Source: Cryobacterium lactosi
Lineage (GTDB): Bacteria; Actinomycetota; Actinomycetes; Actinomycetales; Microbacteriaceae
Direction of reading: 5' to 3'
NCBI RefSeq assembly: GCF_004403945.1
Contig: NZ_SOHM01000002.1
Coordinates: forward strand, 1-64,000
Length of the DNA stretch: 64,000 nt
Positions 1 through 11,310 of the stretch are shown piece by piece (position 1 is the stretch's first letter; the number at the start of each line of letters is the position of its first letter). The position numbers and the translations under genes are program-made. The notes beneath the pieces are model-generated. The model was given only the letters and a program-made list of their open reading frames with translations. It did no database searches and was not told the DNA's origin.

Positions 1-444
1 ACCCCGCCGCCGCCCGCCTACGGCCCGCCGGCCACGGGCCAGCCCGCTCCGCCGCCCTACGGTGCGCCGCAGCCCGGCTCCGTGCAGCCCGGTTACGGCA
101 CCCCGCCGCCGTCCGGCAGCCCGGCCGCCGGCTACTACCAGCCCGGCGTGCCTCCGGTCGCGAAACAGCCGATCCTGAGCATCCTGTCGATGGTCGCCGG
201 CGTGATCGGTATCCTCGGGTCCCCGGTCGCGTTCTTCCCGATCTTCGGCGGCATCCTGGCCATCATCCTGCCGGCCGCCGCCGTGGTGCTCGGCTTCATC
301 GCCCGGAACAAGGAACCCCACGGCAAGGGGTTCTGGCTGACGGGCATCATCACGGGCTTCGTTGGCATCGCCCTGGCACTTCTGAGTATTCTGCTGTGGG
401 CGCTGGTCTTCGCCAGCGTTCCGATGAACAACTACAACTACTGA
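1..444 (+). CDS. DUF4190-like proline-rich membrane protein, 5' end outside window
   Basis: The reading frame is open from the first base, so the N terminus lies outside the window; 147 codons are visible. The first ~55 visible residues are low complexity (Pro, Gly, Ala, Tyr, with PPPYG-like repeats). Three hydrophobic segments follow from about residue 57, with a short charged loop (ARNKEPHGKG) before the last. This is the plan of the DUF4190 family in actinobacteria: disordered Pro-rich cytoplasmic head plus membrane hairpin. The role is unknown. The next gene encodes a protein of the same plan, so the pair probably arose by duplication. An internal GTG at 82 is not needed as a start because the frame continues upstream. 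Confidence 0.75.
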   Translation, partial: TPPPPAYGPPATGQPAPPPYGAPQPGSVQPGYGTPPPSGSPAAGYYQPGVPPVAKQPILSILSMVAGVIGILGSPVAFFPIFGGILAIILPAAAVVLGFIARNKEPHGKGFWLTGIITGFVGIALALLSILLWALVFASVPMNNYNY

Positions 445-511
445 CCCGCGCGCCGGCGGCTGATGCCGTCGGCAGGGCCGTCCCGGCCGAGACCAGAAAC
501 GAGTCCCACCC

Positions 512-1012
512 ATGTCGCAGTCCGGGCAGCCCGACACCCGGGCCGAGCGGGAGCAACCGCAACCGCCCGCCGGGGCGCCGGCACTCTCGCGTGCCCAGGC
601 GCGGGCCGCGGAGGCTCGGGCCGCCGAACTGCGCTCGGCCGCGGGGCACCCGCCAGACTTGACCCGGCCGCCTGTCGCCGGCGAACTCGCTTACGAGTCC
701 ACCATTACCGCGCCGACCGAGTGGGTGCCGTACGTCTACACCACGGCCGAGATCCAGACCCACCTGGCCCGTCGAGGGCTCAGCACCGCCGCCGCCGTCT
801 GCGGGCTGCTCGGCGTGCTGGCGGGCATCTTCGTGATCTGGGGAGTGCCCCTGAGCATCGCCGCGGTGGTGCTGGCGCTGGTCGCCCGGTTCGTGGAGCG
901 CCGCGCAGGCGGGCTCTGGATCGTCGGTCTGGTCAGTGGTCTGGTGGGCATCCTGATGGGCGCGCTGTGGTTTGTCGTGATCACCCGGATGCTGCCCGCG
1001 TACTACGGCTGA
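512..1012 (+). CDS. DUF4190-like membrane protein
   Basis: A 166-residue protein. The N-terminal half is hydrophilic and rich in Ala, Arg, Glu and Pro. Residues ~92-160 hold three hydrophobic segments separated by a short charged loop (VARFVERRAGG), matching the C-terminal plan of the preceding gene. It is likely an integral membrane protein of unknown role. It lies 67 bases downstream of the first gene on the same strand and converges on the methyltransferase, with 13 bases between the stop codons. No strong Shine-Dalgarno sequence is visible before the ATG, so the start is moderately sure. Confidence 0.75.
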   Translation: MSQSGQPDTRAEREQPQPPAGAPALSRAQARAAEARAAELRSAAGHPPDLTRPPVAGELAYESTITAPTEWVPYVYTTAEIQTHLARRGLSTAAAVCGLLGVLAGIFVIWGVPLSIAAVVLALVARFVERRAGGLWIVGLVSGLVGILMGALWFVVITRMLPAYYG

Positions 1013-1025
1013 CGCGGGCGGCGGC

Positions 1026-2213
1026 TCAGACCCGTTCGACCAGCAGGGCCACCTTGTGCCCGGCCGCACGAGTGAGCACCAGGGTGCCCGAGTTCGGACC
1101 CTTCAGCTTCAACCGGGTGCGCAGGGTCGCGGGGTCTACGTCCACGCCGCGCTTCTTGATCTCGAGCGTGCCGATCTTCCGCTCGGCCAGCGCCAGTCGC
1201 AGCTTCTTCTCGTCGGTGGGCAACACCTCAAGCACCCGGAACGCGGTGGCGAACGGGGTGCGGGTGAGCGTCGGGCCGGTCAGGTAGGCCAGGCCTTCGC
1301 TGAGCATCGACGCGTCCATCGACCGGGCCAGATCGCCGATCAGGCGGGCACGGATGACGGCGCCGTCCGGTTCGTAGACGTACGCGCCGAGCTCGCCGAC
1401 GCCCACGTCCTCGCTGTCGGCCGGGGCAGTCAGCTCGGCGACGCCGTCCTTGCCCAGCAGCAGCGCCGCCCGGCGGATGCCCGGCCGGGCCAGAGCGCCG
1501 AACCACAGCCCCATCTCCACCAGCTTGCCATCCACCGACACCCACTGGGCCTCGGCGGTGTCCGGGATCTGGTCGCGGTCGTGGCCGGGGCCGAGCTTGA
1601 CGCCGACCGGCATCCGTGCGGCCAGGGCGTACACCTCGTCGAGGTTGGGCGAGTAGTCCTCTGAGCGGGTCAGCCGGCTGGTGTTGCCGTGCCCGGCTGT
1701 GCGCCGCGCCGGGTCGAACCAGAGAGCGTCGAATTCGGTGGGGTCGATGTCGGCGGCGTCGGCGCAACGCACCGAGGACGTGGGGAACGGGGCCAAATTG
1801 AAGCTGGAGACGGTGGCGGTGACCTCGTCCACGTCGATCGCGGTCACGGTCAACTCCATCGCCGCCATGGCCATGGCGTCGCCGCCGATGCCGCAGCCCA
1901 CATCGGCGACTCGCTTGAGGCCCGCCTCGACGAACCGGCCGGCGTGCAGGGCTGCCACCCGCAACCGGGTGGCCTGCTCCAGGCCGGCCTCGGTGAACAG
2001 CATCCGGCTGGCGAAATCACCGAACTTGCCCTCTGCCTTCGCCCGCAACCGGGACTGATAGAGCACCGCGTTGACCAGGGCGGGGGAGTGCCCGTCTTTT
2101 CGCAGCGCGCTGACCGTGCGCACGACATCCGCTCCGGCCTCGTAAGGCGGCAGGGAGTCCAACAGGCGCAGGCCTTCGGGTGAGAGCAGCTCAACGAGCT
2201 CGGCACGATCCAT
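1026..2213 (-). CDS. Class I SAM-dependent methyltransferase with THUMP-like domain
   Basis: A 395-residue protein. The SAM-binding motif I is clear (DVGCGIGGDAMAMA, near residues 123-136), followed by an acidic motif II region (AIDVDEVT) and a DPARR motif near residue 190, which replaces the usual NPPY-type catalytic motif. The N-terminal helical region and the C-terminal 'THUMP-like' part match an actinobacterial family annotated as THUMP-like domain methyltransferases; the substrate is unknown and RNA is an inference from the domain name. The start is supported by a TAGGTT -10 element that ends exactly six bases before the ATG, so the transcript is probably leaderless. Confidence 0.85.
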   Translation of the reverse strand: MDRAELVELLSPEGLRLLDSLPPYEAGADVVRTVSALRKDGHSPALVNAVLYQSRLRAKAEGKFGDFASRMLFTEAGLEQATRLRVAALHAGRFVEAGLKRVADVGCGIGGDAMAMAAMELTVTAIDVDEVTATVSSFNLAPFPTSSVRCADAADIDPTEFDALWFDPARRTAGHGNTSRLTRSEDYSPNLDEVYALAARMPVGVKLGPGHDRDQIPDTAEAQWVSVDGKLVEMGLWFGALARPGIRRAALLLGKDGVAELTAPADSEDVGVGELGAYVYEPDGAVIRARLIGDLARSMDASMLSEGLAYLTGPTLTRTPFATAFRVLEVLPTDEKKLRLALAERKIGTLEIKKRGVDVDPATLRTRLKLKGPNSGTLVLTRAAGHKVALLVERV

Positions 2214-2219
2214 CCCGCA

Positions 2220-2225
2220 AACCTA
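2220..2225 (-). promoter_or_regulatory. -10 element of leaderless methyltransferase transcript
   Basis: TAGGTT on the minus strand, six bases from the ATG at 2213. The expected +1 falls on the A of the start codon. No clear -35 is seen. Confidence 0.5.
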
Positions 2226-2256
2226 CCAACCGAAACCGGGATGGACCCCGGGCACT

Positions 2257-2283
2257 CTGGCACTCACATTGCGTGAGTGCCAG
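2257..2283. promoter_or_regulatory. CIRCE operator 1 (HrcA site)
   Basis: Perfect inverted repeat CTGGCACTC-N9-GAGTGCCAG, the 9-9-9 architecture of CIRCE (consensus TTAGCACTC-N9-GAGTGCTAA). The spacer contains the -35 hexamer TTGCGT of the groES promoter, so HrcA bound here should block RNA polymerase. Confidence 0.85.
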
Positions 2284-2297
2284 TTGCGCCCTAAACT
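2269..2297 (+). promoter_or_regulatory. groES promoter
   Basis: -35 TTGCGT (2269-2274), 17-base spacer, -10 TAAACT (2292-2297). Expected +1 is near 2304, inside the second CIRCE element. The leader is about 54 bases. Confidence 0.65.
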
Positions 2298-2301
2298 CGA
2301 C

Positions 2302-2328
2302 TTAGCACTCTCGCTGTGAGTCTGCTAA
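2302..2328. promoter_or_regulatory. CIRCE operator 2, degenerate right arm
   Basis: Left arm TTAGCACTC is perfect CIRCE. The right arm at the nine-base spacing is GTCTGCTAA, seven of nine matches to GAGTGCTAA. It overlaps the predicted transcription start, giving the promoter two operators. Confidence 0.7.
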
Positions 2329-2357
2329 CTACGTCTTAGCTAAGAAAGAGGTCAACC

Positions 2358-2654
2358 GTGTCGGTCTCCATCAAGCCGCTCGAAGATCGCATCGTCATCA
2401 AGCAGGTGGATGCAGAACAGACCACCGCTTCCGGACTTGTGATCCCGGACACCGCGAAAGAGAAGCCCCAGGAAGGCGAAGTTGTCGCCGTCGGCCCCGG
2501 CCGCATTGACGACAACGGCAACCGCATCCCGCTCGACGTCGCCGTCGGCGACAAGGTGATCTACTCCAAGTACGGTGGAACCGAAGTCAAGTTCGGTGGC
2601 GAGGACCTCCTCGTTCTGTCGGCTCGCGACGTTCTCGCGGTCGTCGTTCGCTAG
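2358..2654 (+). CDS. groES: Co-chaperonin GroES
   Basis: A 98-residue protein, the normal length for the 10-kDa chaperonin. It begins with the family N terminus ([14 protein letters not shown]) and contains the mobile-loop region ([11 protein letters not shown]) and the dome/base motif [10 protein letters not shown]. It forms the heptameric lid of the GroEL folding chamber in the cytoplasm. The GTG start is preceded by GAAAGAGG at 2344-2351, six bases away. Two CIRCE operators overlap the promoter, so heat-inducible control by HrcA is expected. groEL does not follow: a terminator and rarD do, so groEL must be elsewhere, as is common in actinobacteria with several groEL genes. Confidence 0.97.
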   Translation: MSVSIKPLEDRIVIKQVDAEQTTASGLVIPDTAKEKPQEGEVVAVGPGRIDDNGNRIPLDVAVGDKVIYSKYGGTEVKFGGEDLLVLSARDVLAVVVR

Positions 2655-2673
2655 TCACACCCCATATCGTTGA

Positions 2674-2706
2674 ATCCCGGATGGCCTCGGCCGTCCGGGA
2701 TTTTTC
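2674..2706 (+). terminator. groES intrinsic terminator
   Basis: Stem ATCCCGGA / TCCGGGAT (2674-2681 with 2694-2701) with a 12-base loop, followed by a run of five T from 2701. Confidence 0.85.
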
Positions 2707-2725
2707 GCGTTCAGAGGGGGTACCC

Positions 2726-3673
2726 GTGCAGCAGAGTCCGACCAGCAGTGGGAGGCGCGCGCCGCGCAGCGCCGCGAACACCGGACTGATCTTCGCCTTC
2801 TCCGCCTACGGCATGTGGGGCATCCTCCCGCTCTACTTCCTCTTCCTGGCCCCCACCGGCGCGTTCGAGATCGTCGCCTGGCGGGTGCTCTTCTCCCTGG
2901 TGTTCTGCGGTGTGCTGATTGCCTCCACCCGGGCCTGGCGGCCTCTGGTGGCAGCACTGCGGTCTCCCCGCATCGTGTGGACGATGGGGTTGGCTGGTGT
3001 GCTCATCTACATCAACTGGCAAACCTTCATCCTCGGCACCCTGAGCGGCCACGTGGTCGAAACCGCGCTCGGGTACTTCATCAATCCGATCATCACGGTG
3101 CTGCTCGGCGTGTTCGTGCTGCACGAACGGCTGCGCACCGCGCAGTGGGTGGCGGTGCTGATCAGCTTCATCGCCGTGATCGTGCTCAGCGTCGGCTACG
3201 GCACCGTGCCGTGGATCTCCCTGATCCTGGCGTTCTCCTTCGGCCTCTACGGCCTGATCAAGAAACGGGTCGGCGGGCACCTGGATGCCCTCACCGGGCT
3301 GACCCTCGAGACGATGTGGCTCACGCCCATCGCGATCATCCAGCTGGTGGTGGTGTCGCTGATCTCCGGGCTGACCTTCGGCACCGTCTCCCCGGTGCAC
3401 ACGATAGCGCTGATCGGCTCAGGGGTTCTCACCGCGATTCCGCTCCTGTTCTTCGCCGCCGCGTCACGGCGGTTGCCGCTGACCACCCTCGGGCTGGTTC
3501 AGTACCTTGCCCCGGTGCTGCAGTTCCTGGCCGGCGTGGTCATCCTGCGCGAGCCGATGCCGCCGGAACGCTGGCTCGGCTTCGGCCTGGTCTGGTTGGC
3601 GCTGATCGTGCTGACCGTTGATATGGTCGTCACCGGCCGTGCCCAGCGGCGGCCGGCAATCGACCCGTTTTAG
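2726..3673 (+). CDS. rarD: RarD-type EamA family transporter
   Basis: A 315-residue inner-membrane protein with about ten hydrophobic segments arranged as two EamA repeats. The N-terminal YGMWGILPLYF and the downstream 'E.VAWRVLFSL' patterns are typical of RarD (chloramphenicol-sensitivity/DMT superfamily); the substrate is not established. I place the start at GTG 2726, which has AGAGGGGG (2713-2720) five bases upstream. A possible ATG at 2681 lies inside the groES terminator hairpin and has no ribosome binding site. A monocistronic unit; 168 bases separate it from the next gene. Confidence 0.87.
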   Translation: MQQSPTSSGRRAPRSAANTGLIFAFSAYGMWGILPLYFLFLAPTGAFEIVAWRVLFSLVFCGVLIASTRAWRPLVAALRSPRIVWTMGLAGVLIYINWQTFILGTLSGHVVETALGYFINPIITVLLGVFVLHERLRTAQWVAVLISFIAVIVLSVGYGTVPWISLILAFSFGLYGLIKKRVGGHLDALTGLTLETMWLTPIAIIQLVVVSLISGLTFGTVSPVHTIALIGSGVLTAIPLLFFAAASRRLPLTTLGLVQYLAPVLQFLAGVVILREPMPPERWLGFGLVWLALIVLTVDMVVTGRAQRRPAIDPF

Positions 3674-3727
3674 GGGGGTTCAACCCGGGCATCCTGATCA
3701 GCGGCCCGTTCGTAACGATTTGGTCGC

Positions 3728-3743
3728 GTTACACGGCTGTAAC
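3728..3743. promoter_or_regulatory. Possible GlnR-like site upstream of livK
   Basis: GTTAC-ACGGCT-GTAAC, a perfect 5-bp inverted repeat with a 6-base spacer. The layout resembles the GlnR half-site pair GTNAC-N6-GNAAC of actinobacteria. It lies ten bases upstream of the putative -35, an activator-like position. Another GTAAC lies at 3712. Confidence 0.3.
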
Positions 3744-3752
3744 ACGACCGCC

Positions 3753-3781
3753 TTGTTTCATGTCGTTGAGATGAATAGCTT
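3753..3781 (+). promoter_or_regulatory. Putative livK promoter
   Basis: -35 TTGTTT (3753-3758), 17-base spacer, -10 TAGCTT (3776-3781). The leader to the ATG would be about 54 bases. Confidence 0.4.
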
Positions 3782-3841
3782 TACAGCACGGCAACGATCG
3801 TTTGCCAGCTCTCTTTCGATTCCCCTTACCCTAGGAGCAAC

Positions 3842-5140
3842 ATGAGCGTATTCGCGAAGGCCTCGGCCTCCCGCTCGGTCCGGGCCGCAGTCGCCGGCGT
3901 CGCCATCTTCGGCGTCAGTGCACTGCTGCTCACCGGATGCAGCACGGCAGAGTCAACGCCGGCCGCATCGGACGAGCCCGCAGCGTCAAGCAGCGACGTC
4001 AATGAAATCGTCGCCGGCGACCGCGATCTGAGCCTCAAGGTCGGAACGATCCTCCCGCAGAGTGGTGGACTGGCCTTCCTCGGCCCGCCCGAAGAAGCCG
4101 GAGTCCAGCTCGCCATCAACGAGGTCAACGAAGCAGGCCTGGGCATCGACATCGAAGCCATCCTGCGTGACTCGGGCGACACCACCACCGACACCGCCAC
4201 CGTCTCCGTGACCGACCTGCTCTCGCAGAAGGTCACCGCGATCATCGGTGCGGCGTCCTCGGGCGTCTCCAAGACCGTCATCGACCAGATCACCGGCGCC
4301 GGCGTCGTGCAGTTCTCGCCGGCCAACACCTCGGCCGACTTCACGGACTACGACGACAACGGCCTCTTCTGGCGCACCGCCCCGTCCGACCTTCTGCAGG
4401 GCGAAGTGCTGGGCAACCAGATCGCCGAAGACGGCAACAGCACCCTGGGCCTGATCGTGCTCAACGACTCGTACGGAACCGGCCTCGCCGACTCCACCAC
4501 CGCCGCCTTCGAAGCAGCCGGTGGCGAAGTTGTCGCCAGCGCAAGCTTCAACGAAGGCGACGCGAACTTCTCGGCGCAGATCGCTGAAGTCACCGCGGCC
4601 AACCCCGACGCGATCGCCCTGATCACCTTCGACCAGGCCAAGGTCATCACCCCGGACCTGGTCGCCGGCGGCTTCCCCGGCGACAAGCTCTACTTCGTCG
4701 ACGGAAACCTCGCCGACTACAGCGAGGACTTCGCTCCTGGACTGATCGAGGGCTCGAAGGGCACCCTGCCCGGCCTCGACACCGCTACCCTCGGCGACTT
4801 CACCGAGCGTCTGCTCGCTGTCGACCCGGCCCTGACCGACTACAGCTACGCGGCTGAGTCGTACGACGCCGTCATCCTGATCGCGCTGGCCGCCTACGCG
4901 GGCAACGACGTCTCGGGTGAGTCCATCGCAAGCTACCTGCAGCAGGTTTCCGGCGGCACCGGCGAAGGCACCAAGGTCACCGACTTCAAGTCGGGCGCCG
5001 AGGCACTCGCCAAGGGTGAGCAGATCGACTACGACGGTTACTCCGGCCCGATCACGTTCGATGAGAACGGCGACCCGACCGACGCGACCATCGGCGTCTA
5101 CCAGTTCGGTGCAGACAACAAGTACGCCCGCATCAACTAG
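3842..5140 (+). CDS. livK: Branched-chain amino-acid-type ABC transporter substrate-binding lipoprotein
   Basis: A 432-residue lipoprotein. The N-terminal signal (Arg at 11, 17 then a hydrophobic core) ends in lipobox LLTGC near residue 31, so the mature protein is anchored by a diacylglyceryl-Cys. A Ser/Ala/Glu linker is followed by a type I periplasmic-binding fold (Peripla_BP_6/LivJK): GTILPQSGGLAFLGPPEEAG at the start, and an IIGAASSG segment contacting the ligand in this family. AGGAG lies four to five bases before the ATG. The cognate permease and ATPase genes (livF/G/M/H) lie downstream on the opposite strand, so the two units converge. The exact substrate (branched-chain amino acids, other amino acids or amides) cannot be read from sequence. 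Confidence 0.9.
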   Translation: MSVFAKASASRSVRAAVAGVAIFGVSALLLTGCSTAESTPAASDEPAASSSDVNEIVAGDRDLSLKVGTILPQSGGLAFLGPPEEAGVQLAINEVNEAGLGIDIEAILRDSGDTTTDTATVSVTDLLSQKVTAIIGAASSGVSKTVIDQITGAGVVQFSPANTSADFTDYDDNGLFWRTAPSDLLQGEVLGNQIAEDGNSTLGLIVLNDSYGTGLADSTTAAFEAAGGEVVASASFNEGDANFSAQIAEVTAANPDAIALITFDQAKVITPDLVAGGFPGDKLYFVDGNLADYSEDFAPGLIEGSKGTLPGLDTATLGDFTERLLAVDPALTDYSYAAESYDAVILIALAAYAGNDVSGESIASYLQQVSGGTGEGTKVTDFKSGAEALAKGEQIDYDGYSGPITFDENGDPTDATIGVYQFGADNKYARIN

Positions 5141-5192
5141 TCACTCCCGCTGACCCGCGGTACAGCCACAGCGCAGGTACCGCGACACGCAA

Positions 5193-5226
5193 CAGAAGGG
5201 CCCCGGCTTCGGCCGGGGCCCTTCTG
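5193..5226 (+). terminator. livK terminator, UUCG hairpin
   Basis: Perfect 15-bp stem (5193-5207 with 5212-5226) closing a TTCG tetraloop; no long T run follows. Confidence 0.8.
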
Positions 5227-5598
5227 CGTGCCCGGAGTGCCCGGGTGCAGCGTGGTGTGACAGCTCCTGCTCGATTCGGCCCAGCGGATGCCGAGGCCCG
5301 GTTTGGCGGAGGGACGCATCCGTCGTCGGGAGAAATCGCAGGAGTTACGCAACTGGGGCGGGACGGATGATGCAGGAGGCCGGATGCCGGCGGCGCTCAG
5401 GGCCCGCTGGGACGCCGGAGGCGGCGACAGGCGCGTTCGTGCCCGTTCCCGGCGCCCAACGGGCGTCTACGGGGCTCCTGGCGCCGCCGTGGAACGCGAA
5501 ATGCCCCGCTGCGGACGAGTTGCTCCGGTCAACCGGGGCAACTCGTCCCCAGCGGGGCAAGTCGGTGGTGGGGGTACGGCGGATGCCGTGAGTGCGGC
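5227..5598. other. Gene-free region between convergent liv units
   Basis: 372 bases without a convincing gene. The short open frames here lack ribosome binding sites and have no recognisable product. The main structure is the 56-base palindrome at 5503-5558. GGATGC occurs at 5286, 5392 and 5581. Confidence 0.6.
5503..5558. repeat. Intergenic palindrome, family B copy 1
   Basis: A 56-base near-perfect hairpin: 9-bp outer stem (GCCCCGCTG/CAGCGGGGC), one mismatch, 11-bp stem (GGACGAGTTGC/GCAACTCGTCC), one mismatch, CCGG stem and TCAA loop. A second, diverged copy of identical length is at 29371-29426 (41 of 56 positions equal by my count). Confidence 0.8.
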
Positions 5599-6369
5599 TT
5601 AGTCGTCCTGGCCCAGGGTGCCCAGGTACAGGCCGATCACCTTGGGGTCGTTCAGCAGCTCACGGCCGGTGCCGGTGTAGGCATCCCGGCCCTGGTCGAG
5701 CACGTAGCCGCGGTCGCAGATCTGCAGGCAACGGCGGGCGTTCTGCTCCACCATGATCGTGGTGACACCGGCCTTGTTGATCTCCTTGACGCGCAGGAAC
5801 GCCTCGTCCTGACGCACGGGGGACAGCCCGGCGCTCGGCTCGTCGAGCAGCAGCACGTGCGGGCCCATCATCAGGGCGCGGGACATGGCCACCATCTGGC
5901 GTTCACCACCGGAGAGCGAACCGGCCCGCTGGCCGAGCCGCTTGCGCAGCTCGGGGAAGATCTCGGTGACGAACTCCAGCCGTTCGGCCAGGCCCTTGGG
6001 CTTCTGGTACATGCCCATCTCCAGGTTCTCCTGGATCGTCAACGTCGGGAAGACGTTGTTCGTCTGCGGCACGAACCCCACACCCTTGGAGACCAGCTTG
6101 TTGGCCTTGAGGTTGGTGATGTTGTCACCGCGCAACCGGATCTCGCCCTCGCGCACCTTGACCAGGCCGAAGATCGACTTGAGCAGGGTGGACTTACCGG
6201 CGCCGTTCGGGCCGATGATGCCGATCAGTTCGCCGTCGTAGGCGGTGAGCGAGCATTCGTTCAGGATGTTGACGCCGGGCACGTAGCCGGCGGTCACGTT
6301 CTTGACCTCGACGACGGCCGTGCGCACCGGGGGCGGCGTGGCGTCGACCAGCGGGCTAGAGTTCGTCAT
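5599..6369 (-). CDS. livF: Branched-chain amino-acid-type ABC transporter ATP-binding protein LivF
   Basis: A 256-residue ABC ATPase: Walker A GPNGAGKSTL, signature LSGGERQMV, Walker B LLLDEPSAGLSP, switch His replaced in context MVEQN as is normal in LivF. It energises uptake with LivG on the cytoplasmic face of LivHM. I place the start at ATG 6369, preceded by AAGGAG seven bases upstream; this overlaps the end of livG by 14 bases. An upstream ATG at 6396 has AGGA only two bases away and would add nine residues. Last gene of the livH-livM-livG-livF operon, converging on livK. Confidence 0.92.
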   Translation of the reverse strand: MTNSSPLVDATPPPVRTAVVEVKNVTAGYVPGVNILNECSLTAYDGELIGIIGPNGAGKSTLLKSIFGLVKVREGEIRLRGDNITNLKANKLVSKGVGFVPQTNNVFPTLTIQENLEMGMYQKPKGLAERLEFVTEIFPELRKRLGQRAGSLSGGERQMVAMSRALMMGPHVLLLDEPSAGLSPVRQDEAFLRVKEINKAGVTTIMVEQNARRCLQICDRGYVLDQGRDAYTGTGRELLNDPKVIGLYLGTLGQDD

Positions 6370-7279
6370 CGAGCAGCTCCTTAATGGCTCCGACATGTTC
6401 CTTTTCGGCGTCAGGGTCCTCGCCGAGATCCTCGTCGTGGTGCTGACCCAGGTACGCGTCGATCACGGCCTGGTTGCGCATCACCTCGTGCGGGTCGCCC
6501 TCGGCGACCACCTTGCCCTCGGCCATCACGATCACCCAGTCGGCGATGTGACGCACCATGTGCATGTCGTGTTCGACGAACAGCACGCTCATGCCCTGGG
6601 ACTTGAGGTTGAGGATGTGGTCGAGCAACGACTGGGTCAGCGCTGGGTTGACGCCGGCCATGGGCTCGTCGAGCATCACCAGGGTGGGGTCGCTCATCAG
6701 CGCCCGCGCCATCTCGAGGAGCTTCCGCTGCCCGCCGGAGAGGCTGGCCGCGTAGTCGTCCTTCTTGGTGTCCAGCTTGAACCGGGTGAGCAGGTCGAGG
6801 GCCTTGGCCTTGTTGTCGGCCTCCTGCTGACGCCAGAGGAACGGCAGCACGGCGCGGAACAGGTTCTCGCCGACCTGCGCCTTCGCGCCCAGCAGCATGT
6901 TGTCCATCACCGTGAGCAGGCCTAGGGCCTTGGTGAGCTGAAAGGTGCGCACCTGACCCATCCGGGCCACCTTGAACGCGGCCATGCCGCCGATCGGGGT
7001 GCCCTCGAAAGTCCACGAGCCGGTGTCCGGCTTGTCGAACCCGGTGAGCAGGTTGAACAGGGTGGTCTTGCCGGCCCCGTTCGGCCCGATCAGAGCGGTG
7101 ATGGCGCCGCGGGGGACCTCGAGGTGTTCGACATCCACCGCCTTGAGCCCACCGAAGGTGCGGCTGACGCCGTCGACGACGAGGATCGGGTCCTTCTTCT
7201 TGCAACCCGGCACCGCCTCGCCGATGTGCATGTCAACGGTCTTGACGGGCTTTGACGTGGGAACGCTGTTACTTGACAA
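6356..7279 (-). CDS. livG: Branched-chain amino-acid-type ABC transporter ATP-binding protein LivG
   Basis: A 307-residue ABC ATPase, somewhat longer than the usual ~260 owing to a ~30-residue N-terminal extension and a charged acidic C-terminal tail. Walker A GPNGAGKTTLF, signature LSGGQRKLLEMARA, Walker B MLDEPMAGVNP and switch His in VEHDM are all present, so it should be catalytically competent. The C-terminal BCA_ABC_TP_C region follows. Its start overlaps the end of livM by 11 bases. Confidence 0.93.
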   Translation of the reverse strand: MSSNSVPTSKPVKTVDMHIGEAVPGCKKKDPILVVDGVSRTFGGLKAVDVEHLEVPRGAITALIGPNGAGKTTLFNLLTGFDKPDTGSWTFEGTPIGGMAAFKVARMGQVRTFQLTKALGLLTVMDNMLLGAKAQVGENLFRAVLPFLWRQQEADNKAKALDLLTRFKLDTKKDDYAASLSGGQRKLLEMARALMSDPTLVMLDEPMAGVNPALTQSLLDHILNLKSQGMSVLFVEHDMHMVRHIADWVIVMAEGKVVAEGDPHEVMRNQAVIDAYLGQHHDEDLGEDPDAEKEHVGAIKELLDDEL

Positions 7280-8252
7280 AAGCCAGCTCCTTCTTGTTTC
7301 CGAAGATGCCCTGTGGCCGGTAGATGACTATCAACATGATCGCCACCCCGACGAGGATGAAGCGCAGCTGTCCGGCCTGGATGCTCGTCATGAACGGGAT
7401 CCAGCCGGCCTCCACGGCCCGGGCGATGAACCCGGAGAAGAACGACAGCAGCACCCAGAAGACCATCGATCCGATGACCGGACCGAGGATGGTCGCCGCG
7501 CCTCCGAGCAGGAGGATGGCGTAGATGAAGAACGTCAGCGAGGTCTGGTAGTTCGACGGAACCACGGCACGCGGCAGCACGAAGATCATGCCGGCGATGG
7601 TGCCGAAGACGCCACCGAGGATCAGCGACTGCATCTTGTAGAAATAGACGTTCTTGCCCAGGGCGCGCACGGCGTCCTCGTCTTCACGAATGCCCTTGAT
7701 CACACGGCCCCACGGGCTGCGCATGATCTGCCAGGTGAACAGGCAGGCCAGGATCACGATCGTCCAGGCCACGATGCGCAGCCACCAGTCGTAGGCGTTG
7801 TACTCGAACGGACCGAACCCGTAGGTGCCGTCGGGGATCGGGTTGAGGGCGGCGAATCCGCCCTTGTACCCACTGAGCCCGTTGGCCGAACCGGTGACCG
7901 GCTCGAAGGTGTTCGTCGTGAACAGCAGACGCACGATCTCGGCGGCCGCGATCGTGACGATTGCCAGGTAGTCCGCCCGCAAGCGCAGGGTCGGGATACC
8001 GAGAATCAACGCGAAGATCACGGATGCGCCGATACCGACGAGCACGGATGCCCAGACCGGGAACCCGAAGGTCAGGGTCGAGATGGCGTACCCGTAGGCG
8101 CCGAGGGCCATGAAGCCCGCCTGGCCGAAGTTGAGCAGGCCGGTATAGCCGAAGTGAACCGCCAGGCCCAGCGCCGCGAGGGCGTAGGCGGCGGTGGTCG
8201 GGCTGATCAGCTCGACGGCCGCGTTGCTAAAGATTGCTCCCCAGTCGATCAT
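7269..8252 (-). CDS. livM: Branched-chain amino-acid-type ABC transporter permease LivM
   Basis: A 327-residue permease with about nine hydrophobic segments. The LivM signature is present: GYTGLLNFGQAGFMALGAY near residue 35, the EAA-like cytoplasmic loop SPWGRVIKGIREDEDAVRALG, and the terminal YRPQGIFG motif. It forms the membrane channel with LivH. Nine bases separate it from livH. Confidence 0.93.
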   Translation of the reverse strand: MIDWGAIFSNAAVELISPTTAAYALAALGLAVHFGYTGLLNFGQAGFMALGAYGYAISTLTFGFPVWASVLVGIGASVIFALILGIPTLRLRADYLAIVTIAAAEIVRLLFTTNTFEPVTGSANGLSGYKGGFAALNPIPDGTYGFGPFEYNAYDWWLRIVAWTIVILACLFTWQIMRSPWGRVIKGIREDEDAVRALGKNVYFYKMQSLILGGVFGTIAGMIFVLPRAVVPSNYQTSLTFFIYAILLLGGAATILGPVIGSMVFWVLLSFFSGFIARAVEAGWIPFMTSIQAGQLRFILVGVAIMLIVIYRPQGIFGNKKELAFVK

Positions 8253-8261
8253 CGTCAGCCC

Positions 8262-11305
<3,044 letters not shown>

Positions 11306-11310
11306 CCATC

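Noticed and set aside
2681..2725. Upstream ATG start for rarD
   Set aside because: It lies in the groES terminator; GTG 2726 has a good ribosome binding site.
5288..5602. 104-codon open frame between livK and livF
   Set aside because: It spans the family B palindrome, has no ribosome binding site and no recognisable protein.
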